DNA of 28,429 bases from JAFGRR01 sp964499235 (GCA_964499235.1 CAZCKC010000029.1:1-28429), one strand, 5' to 3'; positions 1 to 7,689 are shown, counted from the stretch's first letter. The notes: generated by a model not told the origin, from the sequence alone. Numbers and translations are program-made.

Positions 1-383
1 GCGCGCCCACGATGCCCTCGATAAGTCACAGAATCAATGAGACGCTACACTAGGCACAGCCACCATTTTACGCCTCGTAACACGCCCGGTTTACCCGCTT
101 CCGCCAGCACGCGCAGCCGATTAGGCGCGCCAATCGGGCGGCGAAGCCCGCGGCCGCTCGCATGTTAGACGGCCTCTATTCTCGCCTACCGCCGTCAAAA
201 AGGAAACGCCTGGCCCCCGAGAAACGAGGACACAGTCCGGGCGACGCTGCCGGGCGCCCAGGCCGCCCCGTGGTCAGACGCAGGCTGATCTGTCGGGTCG
301 ATCGCCCGCTCGCAGCCGCTTGGGACGTCAGCAGGAGGTCGCCAGCCCCCCGGCGACGGCCGGGCTCGTTTCCACGCAGTGGG
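1..383. other. Gene-free left edge
   Basis: I see no convincing gene here. Open frames that enter it have no recognisable motif and no convincing ribosome binding site. It holds an imperfect palindrome around GGCGCGCC at 119-135 and a small GC-rich hairpin at 349-364 (CCCGGC, loop GACG, GCCGGG), just downstream of the sulfotransferase stop. That hairpin has no T-tract, so calling it a terminator would be a guess. Confidence 0.6.
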
Positions 384-1289
384 TCAGCCGCTGGCGGGGA
401 CGGCGCAGGTTGCGTCGTAGCCGCAGGCTTGCATGAGGGGGGCGATCTTTTCGCAGCAGGCGGCGACGGTTTCCGGCGGGAGTTGGTTGGTCCAGTCGCC
501 GACCTGGCCGTTGCGGTAGAAGGCGGTGTTGTCGGCCTGGCCGCGGGGACGGCCGCCGGACTGCTGCTGGAAGCTGGCAGCCTTTATGCAGTCTGCGACG
601 AATTGATCTGACGCGTCGACGCCGACGAAGGTGAGGATGCGCTCGACCCACGGCGCTTCGTCGGTGTGCAGCTGTTCGTACTGCACCTCGAGATAGCGGT
701 CGCCGAGGGCGGCGCCGGCCTCGCGAGCGCGCTGGACGTTCAGCGGCCACACTTCGGTCATGAAGTGGCGGATGAAGTCGTCCTGCGTGCGCTCGCCGTG
801 CTTGCCGAGGTGGAACCAGGCGCTGGTCGCGACGTCGCGCGGGTCGCGGATGATGTGGACGAAGCGGGCGTCCGGGTAGAGCTCATTGAGGACGGGGACG
901 CCGATGCTGTGCTGCGGCGTCTTGTCGGCCACGACCTGGAGCTGGCGGACGTCGCGGCCGCTGGCGGCGATGTAGCGGGCGAACTGTAGGTCGGTGAGGG
1001 TGCGCAGGGTGAGCAGGAGCTGCTCGTCGGTGAGCTGCGTGACGGCGGCGAGGTTGTTTTGCTGCTGGTGGCGGTTGAAGAGGCCGAAGGCTTGCTGGAG
1101 CAGCGGTGTGAGCTGGTAGGCGAAACCGCCCTCGCCCTGGCAGACGATGGCGGGGTGGGCGTTGAGCAGGTTCATCAGCCAAGTGGTGCCGGACTTGGCG
1201 CAGCCGACGACAAAGGCTTTGCGGAGGCCGGCGGCCTGGTCCTGGGCGTGGCGGGCGTTGGCGATGAGCTGGTCGACGGGGGTGGGCAT
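384..1289 (-). CDS. Sulfotransferase family protein (PAPS-dependent)
   Basis: This 301-residue protein is predicted to transfer sulfate from PAPS to a hydroxyl or amine acceptor. Two PAPS-binding elements are visible: the 5'-phosphosulfate loop CAKSGTTWL at residues 30-38 and the 3'-phosphate motif RDPRDVATS at 148-156, with DKTP at 122-125. The frame is open a further 68 codons upstream, but that extension translates the intergenic palindromes and is proline-rich noise. The ATG at 1289 has AGGGAAG about six bases upstream, so I chose it. There is no signal peptide, so it is probably cytoplasmic. The acceptor (carbohydrate, lipid or protein tyrosine) cannot be read from the sequence. It is divergent from the secreted glycosidase-like gene, so the two do not share a transcript, though a shared role with sulfated glycans is possible. 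Confidence 0.9.
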   Translation of the reverse strand: MPTPVDQLIANARHAQDQAAGLRKAFVVGCAKSGTTWLMNLLNAHPAIVCQGEGGFAYQLTPLLQQAFGLFNRHQQQNNLAAVTQLTDEQLLLTLRTLTDLQFARYIAASGRDVRQLQVVADKTPQHSIGVPVLNELYPDARFVHIIRDPRDVATSAWFHLGKHGERTQDDFIRHFMTEVWPLNVQRAREAGAALGDRYLEVQYEQLHTDEAPWVERILTFVGVDASDQFVADCIKAASFQQQSGGRPRGQADNTAFYRNGQVGDWTNQLPPETVAACCEKIAPLMQACGYDATCAVPASG

Positions 1290-1419
1290 GAGGGCTTCCC
1301 TGTGTAGGCGTCGGCGGTCGGGACGGTCCGTTTCTATCAGCGGTGATCGGCAGGGGTGGCGAGGTTGGGGCAGCGAGGCGCGGAGTTTGCGCGGTTCGGG
1401 GGGGGTGTTCGTGGTTTGG

Positions 1420-1437
1420 CACTGCTCGAGAGCCGTG
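1420..1437. repeat. Degenerate copy of the CACTGCTC palindrome
   Basis: CACTGCTC GA GAGCCGTG. One arm carries a mismatch relative to the perfect copies at 1491-1508 and 3186-3203. It lies between the sulfotransferase start and the secreted-protein start. Confidence 0.65.
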
Positions 1438-1440
1438 ACG

Positions 1441-1461
1441 CGCTGAGCCGGGGGCTCAGCG
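1441..1461. repeat. Nine-bp stem-loop between the palindromes
   Basis: CGCTGAGCC, loop GGG, GGCTCAGCG: a perfect nine-base-pair stem, four bases after the degenerate palindrome. Its right half (from 1450) begins a purine-rich tract that is repeated at 3082, inside the 3' end of the next gene. It is probably part of a composite extragenic repeat. Confidence 0.6.
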
Positions 1462-1490
1462 GGAGCAGGAGAACAGGGGAGCGGGGGAGG

Positions 1491-1508
1491 CACTGCTCAA
1501 GAGCAGTG
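1491..1508. repeat. Perfect CACTGCTC/GAGCAGTG palindrome
   Basis: CACTGCTC AA GAGCAGTG, two perfect eight-base arms with a two-base loop, 73 bases before the start of the secreted-protein gene. It is preceded by a G/A-rich tract (1450-1490) that matches the tract before the copy at 3138. Confidence 0.85.
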
Positions 1509-1581
1509 GCACTCGCGGGCGGGCTTTCAATCGGCGGCGACACGCGAGAGGATGCGTGCAGGCGATTGAAGGAGGTGAGCG

Positions 1582-3135
1582 ATGACCGAGCGAATTCACT
1601 GGGCGAACAACGCTGCCGCGCGGCGACGGGCTGGTTCGGGGTTTGCGGTTTTGCTTGTGGCGGTTGCGGCGGCGACGGTCGGAGCAGAAGACGTCCAGCC
1701 GATCGCGGTCGGGCGGACCTGGCAGCTGTTTGTGGATGACCACCTGGTCGCGCGGCTGGAGGGGGCGGCGCTGCGGCTGAATCGGCCGCGGCGGCAGGAG
1801 GTGGTGTTCAAGTTCGATGCGCCGTGGGAGGGGCCGCAGAGCGCGTATGTTTCGGTGATGACGACGCCGGACGGTTTTCGGATGTATTACCGCGGCGGCG
1901 GCGACCTGTCGCGCGAGTCGGTCTGCGTGGCGCTGAGCGATGATGGGGTGAACTGGACGCGGCCGCAGCTGGGGTTGTTCGAGTTTAACGGGTCACGGGC
2001 GAACAACATTGTCTGGCAGGGTGAGAAGAAGGGCTACGACGAGGCGCACAACTTCGCGCCGTTTCTTGACGCGCGGCCGGGGGTGCCGGCGGCGGAGCGG
2101 TACAAGGCGATCACGCTGGACCGGTTCGAGCTGGGCGGGCAGACGCGCAAGGCGCTGGCGGCGTTCCAGTCGGCGGACGGGCGGCGGTGGGAGCGGCTGC
2201 AGGAGGGTCCGATCATCACGCGCGGGCGATTCGACTCGCTGAACGTGGCGTTCTGGGATACGGCGCGGGAGCGCTACGTGTGCTACTTTCGCTGCACGCA
2301 GGCCGGCAAGCGGAGCGTGTGCTACGCCACGTCGGCTGACTTTCGCAACTGGAGCGAGCCGGCACCGGTGGACTTCGGCGACGCGCCGGCCGAGCATCTC
2401 TACACGAACGGGATCTTTGCCTATGAGCGCGCGCCGGGGTGGCTGATCGGGCTGGCGCAGCGGTTTGTTCCGGAGCGGACGACGATTGGCTTTCCGCCGC
2501 GGACGATCGATGGGGTCTCGGATGGGGTGCTGCTAAGCAGCCGGGATGGGATCCGTTTCGAGCGGACGTTTCTCGAGGCGTACATTCGGCCGGGGCGGGA
2601 TCGGGCCAACTGGGGTGGGGCGCACGGGAACAATTGTCCGGCGCAGGGGGTGCTGCGGACGGGGCCGGGGGAGCTGTCGGTGTATTGGGCGGAGCACTAT
2701 GCCGATCCCGGCGGGGGAATGGGGACGCCGCAACTACGACGCGGTACGCTGGGGCTGGAGCGGTTTGCGGCGCTGCACGCCGGTTATGCGGGCGGGACGG
2801 TGGTAACGCGGCCTTTGCGGGTGGCGGGCGAGCGGCTGCTCGTCAACTTCGCGACGTCGGCGGTGGGGTCGGTGCGGGTGGAGGTGCTGCGCGGGGATGA
2901 GCAGCCGGTGGCGGGCTTCAGCGGGTTGGCTGCGGTTGAGCTTTATGGCGATGAGCTCGCGCGGCCGGTGACGTGGGTGGATGGCGGGTCACTCGAACCG
3001 CTGGTGGGGAAGGTTGTGCGGCTGCGGATCGGATTGCAGGACGCGGACTTGTACGCGTTGCGGTTTGCGGGCGCTGCGCCAGGGGGATCAGCGGGGGCAG
3101 GGGAGCAGGGAGCAGGGGCACCGGAGAGCAGGTGA
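1582..3135 (+). CDS. Secreted glycosidase-like five-bladed propeller protein
   Basis: This 517-residue protein has an Arg-rich N-terminus, a hydrophobic stretch at about 19-34 (FAVLLVAVAAATVGA) and a likely signal peptidase site near AEDVQ, so it should be exported. The mature part begins with WQLFVDDHLV, and has short blade-like repeats such as MYYRGG and ALSDDGVNW. These are features of the GH32/GH43-like propeller proteins abundant in Planctomycetes and Verrucomicrobia, most of which have no proven substrate. I cannot place the catalytic acids, so enzymatic activity is inferred only. A strong GGAGGTG at 1569-1575 fixes the ATG at 1582. Residues 501-517 (GGSAGAGEQGAGAPESR) are encoded by the same G/A-rich repeat that lies upstream of the gene, so the original C-terminus probably ended near residue 500. 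Confidence 0.85.
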   Translation: MTERIHWANNAAARRRAGSGFAVLLVAVAAATVGAEDVQPIAVGRTWQLFVDDHLVARLEGAALRLNRPRRQEVVFKFDAPWEGPQSAYVSVMTTPDGFRMYYRGGGDLSRESVCVALSDDGVNWTRPQLGLFEFNGSRANNIVWQGEKKGYDEAHNFAPFLDARPGVPAAERYKAITLDRFELGGQTRKALAAFQSADGRRWERLQEGPIITRGRFDSLNVAFWDTARERYVCYFRCTQAGKRSVCYATSADFRNWSEPAPVDFGDAPAEHLYTNGIFAYERAPGWLIGLAQRFVPERTTIGFPPRTIDGVSDGVLLSSRDGIRFERTFLEAYIRPGRDRANWGGAHGNNCPAQGVLRTGPGELSVYWAEHYADPGGGMGTPQLRRGTLGLERFAALHAGYAGGTVVTRPLRVAGERLLVNFATSAVGSVRVEVLRGDEQPVAGFSGLAAVELYGDELARPVTWVDGGSLEPLVGKVVRLRIGLQDADLYALRFAGAAPGGSAGAGEQGAGAPESR

Positions 3136-3137
3136 GG

Positions 3138-3157
3138 CACTGCTCGGAGAGCAGTTG
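3138..3157. repeat. CACTGCTC palindrome, third copy
   Basis: ACTGCTC (3139-3145), loop GGA, GAGCAGT (3149-3155). It begins three bases after the stop codon of the secreted-protein gene. The flanking tract upstream, inside the gene end, resembles that before the copy at 1491. Confidence 0.8.
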
Positions 3158-3185
3158 CCGACTGGGCATGCGGCTACTGACTTTG

Positions 3186-3203
3186 CACTGCTCGAGAGCA
3201 GTG
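3186..3203. repeat. Perfect CACTGCTC/GAGCAGTG palindrome, fourth copy
   Basis: CACTGCTC GA GAGCAGTG, perfect eight-base arms. It is in the convergent gap between the secreted-protein gene and the PilT gene. Confidence 0.85.
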
Positions 3204-3223
3204 CCACCCGGCGGTTTCAGTCG

Positions 3224-3242
3224 CCCAGGCTGAAAGCCTGGG
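3224..3242. repeat. CCCAGGCT stem-loop in a convergent gap
   Basis: CCCAGGCT, loop GAA, AGCCTGGG: a perfect eight-base stem. TTTCAG at 3215-3220 can pair instead with CTGAAA at 3230-3235. It sits between two convergent genes and could act as a bidirectional terminator, but no T-tract follows on either strand. It may be one more module of the palindrome family. Confidence 0.55.
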
Positions 3243-3270
3243 GGACCCGGGTGGGGCAACGTTGCGGGGG

Positions 3271-4398
3271 CTAGCCGCGTTTGACGCGGTGGACGAGGGT
3301 TTGGGCGCTGGTCTTGATGCCGGTGAGCTGGCTCTTGAGGGCCTCGCGGTTGGGGGCGAATTCCATGGCGGTGTCGACGTAGACGAGGCCTTCCTGGATC
3401 AGCTCGACGAGCGAGTGGGTGAAGTTGCGCATGCCGGCCTGGCGGGCGCCGCTGACGATCTCGGGCAGGTCCTCGTCCTCGCCCTCGCGGATCTTCTCGC
3501 GCACGAGGCCGTCGACGAGCAGGACCTCGGTGGCGGGGACGCGCTGGATCTTCTCGTCGACGGCGGGCAGTAGGCGCTGGGCGAGGATCGCCTTCAAGCT
3601 GTTGGCGATCGAGCTGCGGATGAAGGTGTGCTGGTCGTGGGGGAAGAACTCGAGCATGCGGGTGAGTGACTGCATCGTGTCGGCCGTGTGCAGCGTGCCG
3701 AAGACGAGGTGGCCGGTCTCGGCGGCCTGGAGGGCGGCGAGGACGGTCTCGCGGTCGCGGAGCTCGCCGACGAAGATGACGTCGGGGTCCTGGCGGACGG
3801 CGGAGCGCAGGCCGCTGGCGAAGTCCTCGAGGTCGAGGCCGATCTCGCGCTGGCTGACGATGGCGGACTTGGGCTTGAAGGCGTACTCGATGGGGTCCTC
3901 GATGCTGATGATGTTCACGTGGCGGTTGGCGTTGATGTAGTCGATCATGGCGGCCATCGTGCTGGACTTGCCACAGCCGGTGACGCCGACGACGAGGACG
4001 AGGCCTTCGTAGGTTTCCTTGACGAGCTTCTCGTAGATCGAGGGCAAGTGGAGGTCTTCGAAGTTGGGGATCTCGGCCTTCACCCGGCGGATGGCGGCGT
4101 GCATGAGGTTACCGGCCTTGAGAACGGCGATGCGAAAGCGGTCGCCGTCGGGCAGGTAGTAGGCGAAGTCGAGCGCGCCGTGCTCCTCGTAGTGGGGCAG
4201 GCGCTTCTCGGGAATGATCGGCAGGAGCAGCTCGCGGATGGCGTTTTCGTCGGCGGGGAAGGGATCGACGTCGCTGGCGCGGAGGCGGCCGGCGATGCGG
4301 TAGTTGGGCGCGATGCCGCTCTTGAGGTGGAGGTCGCTGGCGTCGAGCCGCTTCATCGCCTCGAGCATCGGGATGATGGACTTGGGACGTGGCTGCAT
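3271..4398 (-). CDS. pilT: PilT-type twitching/retraction ATPase
   Basis: This is a 375-residue type IV pilus/type II secretion superfamily ATPase. PilT proteins are cytoplasmic hexamers that power pilus retraction. Visible motifs are the Walker A GVTGCGKSST (about 138-147), the Asp box ISIEDPIEY (about 165-173), the Walker B region DPDVIFVGELRD (204-215) and the His box GHLVFGTLHTADT (229-241). The P-loop has GCGKS where PilT usually has GSGKS. The ATG at 4398 is chosen because AGGAG lies six bases upstream; the in-frame TTG at 4404 abuts that site. Length agrees with PilT rather than with the longer PilB/GspE assembly ATPases. No other pilus gene is in the window, so partners must be elsewhere. 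A PilU-like paralogue is also possible. Confidence 0.9.
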   Translation of the reverse strand: MQPRPKSIIPMLEAMKRLDASDLHLKSGIAPNYRIAGRLRASDVDPFPADENAIRELLLPIIPEKRLPHYEEHGALDFAYYLPDGDRFRIAVLKAGNLMHAAIRRVKAEIPNFEDLHLPSIYEKLVKETYEGLVLVVGVTGCGKSSTMAAMIDYINANRHVNIISIEDPIEYAFKPKSAIVSQREIGLDLEDFASGLRSAVRQDPDVIFVGELRDRETVLAALQAAETGHLVFGTLHTADTMQSLTRMLEFFPHDQHTFIRSSIANSLKAILAQRLLPAVDEKIQRVPATEVLLVDGLVREKIREGEDEDLPEIVSGARQAGMRNFTHSLVELIQEGLVYVDTAMEFAPNREALKSQLTGIKTSAQTLVHRVKRG

Positions 4399-4470
4399 GG
4401 GCAACTCCTGAAAAGCCGAACGGCGGAAGTCGCTTGCCGGCGGCGTCGAGAAGAGCGCCGCTGCTGGCCG

Positions 4471-5421
4471 CTATTCTAACCCGTCGGCGGGGGTGAGCGA
4501 CAGGTCGGTGGCGTGAAGATGGGTGGGGAGGCGCTCGCTGATCGTGATGATGCGTTCGGCGGTGCGGTCATAACAGACGGCCTCGCCCTGGGCTTCGGTG
4601 GCGGCGGGGATCGGCTGCGGGGTAGCACTGAACCAAGGCGCGGGGTCGTCGGCGGTCGGGGCGGCGGCGGCGGTGAACTGCCAGGCGCCGAGGTAGGTGC
4701 GGACGATGAGGCGGCGGGCGTCGGGGCTGAGATCGGCGGCGGTGGCGAGCTGGCCGAAGGGGAGCGGGTGGAGGCGCGGGAGCTCGGCGACGCGCGCGAG
4801 GCGGAGCGTGGCGTCATCTTCGGTGCTCAGGGGCCAGCGGTAGACGCCGGCCAGGTCCTCGCCAGCGGTCTTGGCGATGATGAAGCCATGGCGGGTGGTG
4901 GGGTCGATGAAGAGGGCTTCGGCGTCATGGGGGCCGTCGGGGTACGTCAGCGTCGTGACGCGTGGCTTGACTGCGGCCTGGGTCGTCGCCGCGTCGAGCT
5001 CGGCCGGCAGCTCGTTTTCCTGGAACCAGTAGAGGGTGATCGAGTCGCGGCGCTCGGCGTTGTCGCCGATGTCGCCGACGACGACGCGGGTGTGATCATC
5101 GTCGAGTGGGGCGACGGCCATGTCTTCCCAGTCGACGTGGCGGGCGCCGGTGAGGCGGAGCTCGAGGCGGGTGCGGCCGTGGTGGTCGACGAGAAAGAGG
5201 CGGGGCTGGTCGCCGGAGTCGTTATGGATCCAGAAGTGTTGGGGGTAGCGGTGGCTGGCGGCGATGCCGGAGGCCTCGTTGATCGCGTTGCTTTCGACGC
5301 GGGCGAGCTGGGTGACGCCGTCGGGGACGACGGGCGGGGCAGCGGGCTGCGCCTGGCAGGCAAGGCCGGCGGCGAGCGTGAGGCACGCGGCGGTGAGGCT
5401 CCCGTGGGGGAGCGGGGTCAT
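4471..5421 (-). CDS. Exported propeller-like protein, function unknown
   Basis: 316 residues with an N-terminal hydrophobic stretch ending LAAGLACQAQ; the Cys could be a lipoprotein attachment site, although GLAC is not an ideal lipobox. The first part of the mature protein contains EASGIAASHR, FWIHNDSGD and HVDWEDMAV, then GDIGDNAERRD and PHDAEALF. This pattern of Asp- and Trp-rich loops is typical of secreted beta-propeller proteins that often sit in extracellular or phytase-like families. I recognise no catalytic residues. The ATG at 5421 overlaps the stop of the upstream radical SAM gene as ATGA, so the two are probably translationally coupled. Reading frame upstream of this ATG is a shadow of the radical SAM gene. 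Expected location is the periplasm or cell surface. Confidence 0.75.
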   Translation of the reverse strand: MTPLPHGSLTAACLTLAAGLACQAQPAAPPVVPDGVTQLARVESNAINEASGIAASHRYPQHFWIHNDSGDQPRLFLVDHHGRTRLELRLTGARHVDWEDMAVAPLDDDHTRVVVGDIGDNAERRDSITLYWFQENELPAELDAATTQAAVKPRVTTLTYPDGPHDAEALFIDPTTRHGFIIAKTAGEDLAGVYRWPLSTEDDATLRLARVAELPRLHPLPFGQLATAADLSPDARRLIVRTYLGAWQFTAAAAPTADDPAPWFSATPQPIPAATEAQGEAVCYDRTAERIITISERLPTHLHATDLSLTPADGLE

Positions 5422-6488
5422 GGACGCACCACGTCGCCCGAGTAGAGGGCGCTGGGCTGGACCTCGCACTCGGCCCAACAGCCGATGCAAGCGTCGACCC
5501 ACTTGCGGGAGTCGCGAGTCTGCTGGTTGTACCAGACCTCTTCGAAGGACTGGTCGCGGAGGCTGCCGACGGTTTCGGTGTTGAACTGGCAGACGGGGAC
5601 GCGGCCGTCGGGGAGCAGGCGGATGTGGCTCCGGAGGGCGACGCACTTGGGCTTGGGGGAGGGGTTGTCGGCGTGGCCGTTGAGGCGGGCCTTGAGCCCG
5701 CGGAGGTAGTAGCGCTTGCCCCAGCGGAGCCACCAGGTGCGGAGCTCGGGGAGCTCGGCCAGCTCGCGGTCGACGAAGCCGAGGACGTCGGCATCGGCGA
5801 GCTTGGGGTGGAGGGGGTACTTGGCGGTGATGAGGTCTTCGGCCTTGCTGTTGCGGCGCTTGGCGCCGTACATGGCGGAGTCGGCGTAGGCGAGGACGCT
5901 GTGCACGTCGCAGTCGAAGGCGCGGAGGATGCGCTTGAGCTCGGGGGCGTTTTCGAGGGACTGCTTGGAGATAACGGTGTGGTTGGCGCTGACCTCGACG
6001 CCGTAGTCGGCGCGGAGGGCGGCAAGGCGGCGGACGGACTCGACGGCGGTGTCGAAGGTGACCTGTTGGCCGCGGTTGGCGTCGTGCTCGTCGGGGAGGC
6101 CGTCGAAGGAGACCATGAAGCGGAGCAGGCTGGGCTTGGAGAAATTGCGGACGAAGTCCTCGACGCGGTCGGGGAACGAGCCGTTGGTGGTGATGTGGAT
6201 GACGCTGGGGCGCGACTGGGCGAAGACGGCCTCGGCGATGCCGAGCAGGTCCTCGCGGAGAAAGGGCTCGCCGCCGGAGAGGCGGACGACGTCGAGGCGG
6301 CCGATCTTGCGGAAGACGTTGTGGACCTCATCGACGGTGAGCTCGTCGCCGGGCTTCATGCGCCAGGAGTCGCACATCTTGCAGCGGGCGTTGCAGCGGT
6401 AGCAGACGAGGTAGGTGCACCAGGAGGGGCGGGGCACGGCGCCGATGCGGTTCTGGATGACACTGAGGGCGAGGGAAACCGGTCTCAT
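5418..6488 (-). CDS. Radical SAM protein with SPASM-like C-terminus
   Basis: A 356-residue radical SAM enzyme. The 4Fe-4S/SAM motif is C32-x3-C36-x2-C39 (CNARCKMC), followed by the glycine-rich RLSGGEPFLRED that contacts SAM. The C-terminal third has several further cysteines (KCVALRSH, VPVCQFNT, ACIGCWAEC), with GSLRDQSFEEVWYN between them, as in SPASM or twitch domains that bind auxiliary clusters. Substrates of such proteins range from peptides to carbohydrates and lipids, so no reaction is assigned. The ATG at 6488 overlaps the stop of the glycosyltransferase gene (ATGA) and its own stop overlaps the next ATG. The enzyme therefore sits in the middle of a tight operon with a glycosyltransferase and an exported protein, which suggests a role in envelope glycan or surface molecule modification. 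Confidence 0.88.
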   Translation of the reverse strand: MRPVSLALSVIQNRIGAVPRPSWCTYLVCYRCNARCKMCDSWRMKPGDELTVDEVHNVFRKIGRLDVVRLSGGEPFLREDLLGIAEAVFAQSRPSVIHITTNGSFPDRVEDFVRNFSKPSLLRFMVSFDGLPDEHDANRGQQVTFDTAVESVRRLAALRADYGVEVSANHTVISKQSLENAPELKRILRAFDCDVHSVLAYADSAMYGAKRRNSKAEDLITAKYPLHPKLADADVLGFVDRELAELPELRTWWLRWGKRYYLRGLKARLNGHADNPSPKPKCVALRSHIRLLPDGRVPVCQFNTETVGSLRDQSFEEVWYNQQTRDSRKWVDACIGCWAECEVQPSALYSGDVVRP

Positions 6489-7582
6489 GAAACCTTCCGG
6501 ATGAAGTCGGGCTTTTTGACGGCCCGGCGGATCTCGTTGCAGTAGAAGTTCAACGCCTCGATGGCCTCGACGTTACCGTCGCGGACATGCCGTCGAATGT
6601 TGAGCTTATAGGTGTCGAGCTTCTCGAGGAAGCGGTTGATGGCATTGGTGGTCAGCGCGCGGTGGGGCAGCTGCTCGCCGATGCACATGTCTTCGAGCGC
6701 GTTGGCGTTGCAGCGCTGTTCGACGCAGTCTTCGGGCATGACGAGCAGCGGCTTGCCGAGGTGCATGGCCTCGCCGACGAGCTGGTTGCCGGCGGTGCTG
6801 ATGACGGCCTGGCAGCTGGCGAGGTCCTGGAGGAACGGGAGCTTGCTGGGTGGATGGAAGGAGAGGTTGCCGGCCGCCCCGATGCGCTGCGTGCCGTAGA
6901 TCTTGACCGGGCGGGGGAGGCTTTGGAGGGCGCGTTCGACCCAGTCGGTGAACTGGTGGACGCCGTTGTTGAGGTAGACGAGCAGGTGTTCGCCGTCGGT
7001 GGGCTGGACCTGGCGGACCTCGTCACGGATCAGCGGACCGATGACGCGGACGCCGGGGCGGCGCGGGGGGGCGTCGTAGAAGCTGGAAACGATCACGCGT
7101 TCGGGTTGGCCCATGAGGGCAAGGTAGGCCTTGCGGTCGCGCTCGGCCGTCAAGCGGTCCCGCCAGCTAAGCTTCGGCTTGCAATGGGTAAGGATGCCGA
7201 AGTGGTCGAAGGTGATGCGCGGGATACCGAGCCGCTTGCCAGCCCGCTGGGTCCAGGCTTCGGCGTCGGAGATGATGACGTCGGCGGAGAACTCGCGGAT
7301 GGTGTCGATGACCATGGTGAGCGAGGGGCCCCGCCAGAAGAGGTCGAGGATCGCGGGAAGGTTTTTCTTGAGCGTGAGCGTGGTTGAGCGCTTGCCGCGG
7401 CGGCCGTAGACGTAGCCGAGCGTGGGAATGCGCATGACGGGATAGCTGCCGGTGAGGGTGGCGTAGGCGTCGCCGCCGGCGAGGACGAGGACCTCGTGGT
7501 CGCGCATGAGGTCGGGGAGCACCGTGGCGGTGCGGGTGGCGTGTCCTCGTCCGTAGCCCATGACTCCGTAGACGATCCGCAT
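6485..7582 (-). CDS. MJ1255/VC2487-like glycosyltransferase (GT-B fold)
   Basis: 365 residues. The N-terminus MRIVYGVMGYGRGHATR places a Gly-rich loop and GHATR at 9-17, the pattern of the MJ1255/VC2487 group and, more distantly, of MurG and UGT-type GT-B enzymes. The C-terminal half has CQAVISTAGNQLVGEAMHLG followed by KPLLVMPEDCVEQ, the usual nucleotide-sugar binding region. It should be a cytoplasmic or membrane-associated sugar transferase; donor and acceptor are unknown. It is not a standard MurG because the usual MurG GGSxGA loops are absent, although it occupies the position after ftsW where murG is normally found. It is the first gene of an operon with the radical SAM and propeller-like genes. 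A 142-base gap with a candidate promoter separates it from ftsW. Confidence 0.85.
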   Translation of the reverse strand: MRIVYGVMGYGRGHATRTATVLPDLMRDHEVLVLAGGDAYATLTGSYPVMRIPTLGYVYGRRGKRSTTLTLKKNLPAILDLFWRGPSLTMVIDTIREFSADVIISDAEAWTQRAGKRLGIPRITFDHFGILTHCKPKLSWRDRLTAERDRKAYLALMGQPERVIVSSFYDAPPRRPGVRVIGPLIRDEVRQVQPTDGEHLLVYLNNGVHQFTDWVERALQSLPRPVKIYGTQRIGAAGNLSFHPPSKLPFLQDLASCQAVISTAGNQLVGEAMHLGKPLLVMPEDCVEQRCNANALEDMCIGEQLPHRALTTNAINRFLEKLDTYKLNIRRHVRDGNVEAIEALNFYCNEIRRAVKKPDFIRKVS

Positions 7583-7672
7583 GGTTTGGCTCCGATCGCG
7601 GTCATCAGACAGGACGGGTCGGCAGCATCGTGAGGGCGGCTGGAGGCCTAGCCTTGGCGATCAACCGATCCG

Positions 7673-7689
7673 CTGTACACAATATACAG
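7673..7689. promoter_or_regulatory. AT-rich palindrome, possible operator
   Basis: CTGTACACAATATACAG: arms CTGTA/TACAG around a seven-base centre. It overlaps the candidate -10 of the glycosyltransferase operon. It is CTG-N11-CAG, so it looks like, but is one base longer than, the gamma-proteobacterial LexA site CTG-N10-CAG. Confidence 0.4.

Noticed and set aside
225..245. GAGGACACAGTCCGGGC resembling the P4 core of RNase P RNA
   Set aside because: It has an insertion relative to GAGGAAAGTCCGGGC, and I could not find the partner ACAGAAA strand or the flanking stems.
162..611. Plus-strand open frame in the left edge reaching into the sulfotransferase
   Set aside because: Arg/Pro-rich translation with no motif or ribosome site, and it runs antisense through a recognised sulfotransferase gene.
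1290..1493. Longer N-terminus for the sulfotransferase
   Set aside because: The extension translates palindromic intergenic repeats; the ATG at 1289 has its own ribosome binding site and is followed by normal family sequence.
1420..3203. CRISPR array
   Set aside because: The repeats are few, short, palindromic and irregularly spaced, with a gene between them; no cas gene is present.
7673..7689. Canonical LexA box
   Set aside because: The spacing is CTG-N11-CAG rather than N10 and no SOS gene is next to it; kept only as a generic operator candidate.
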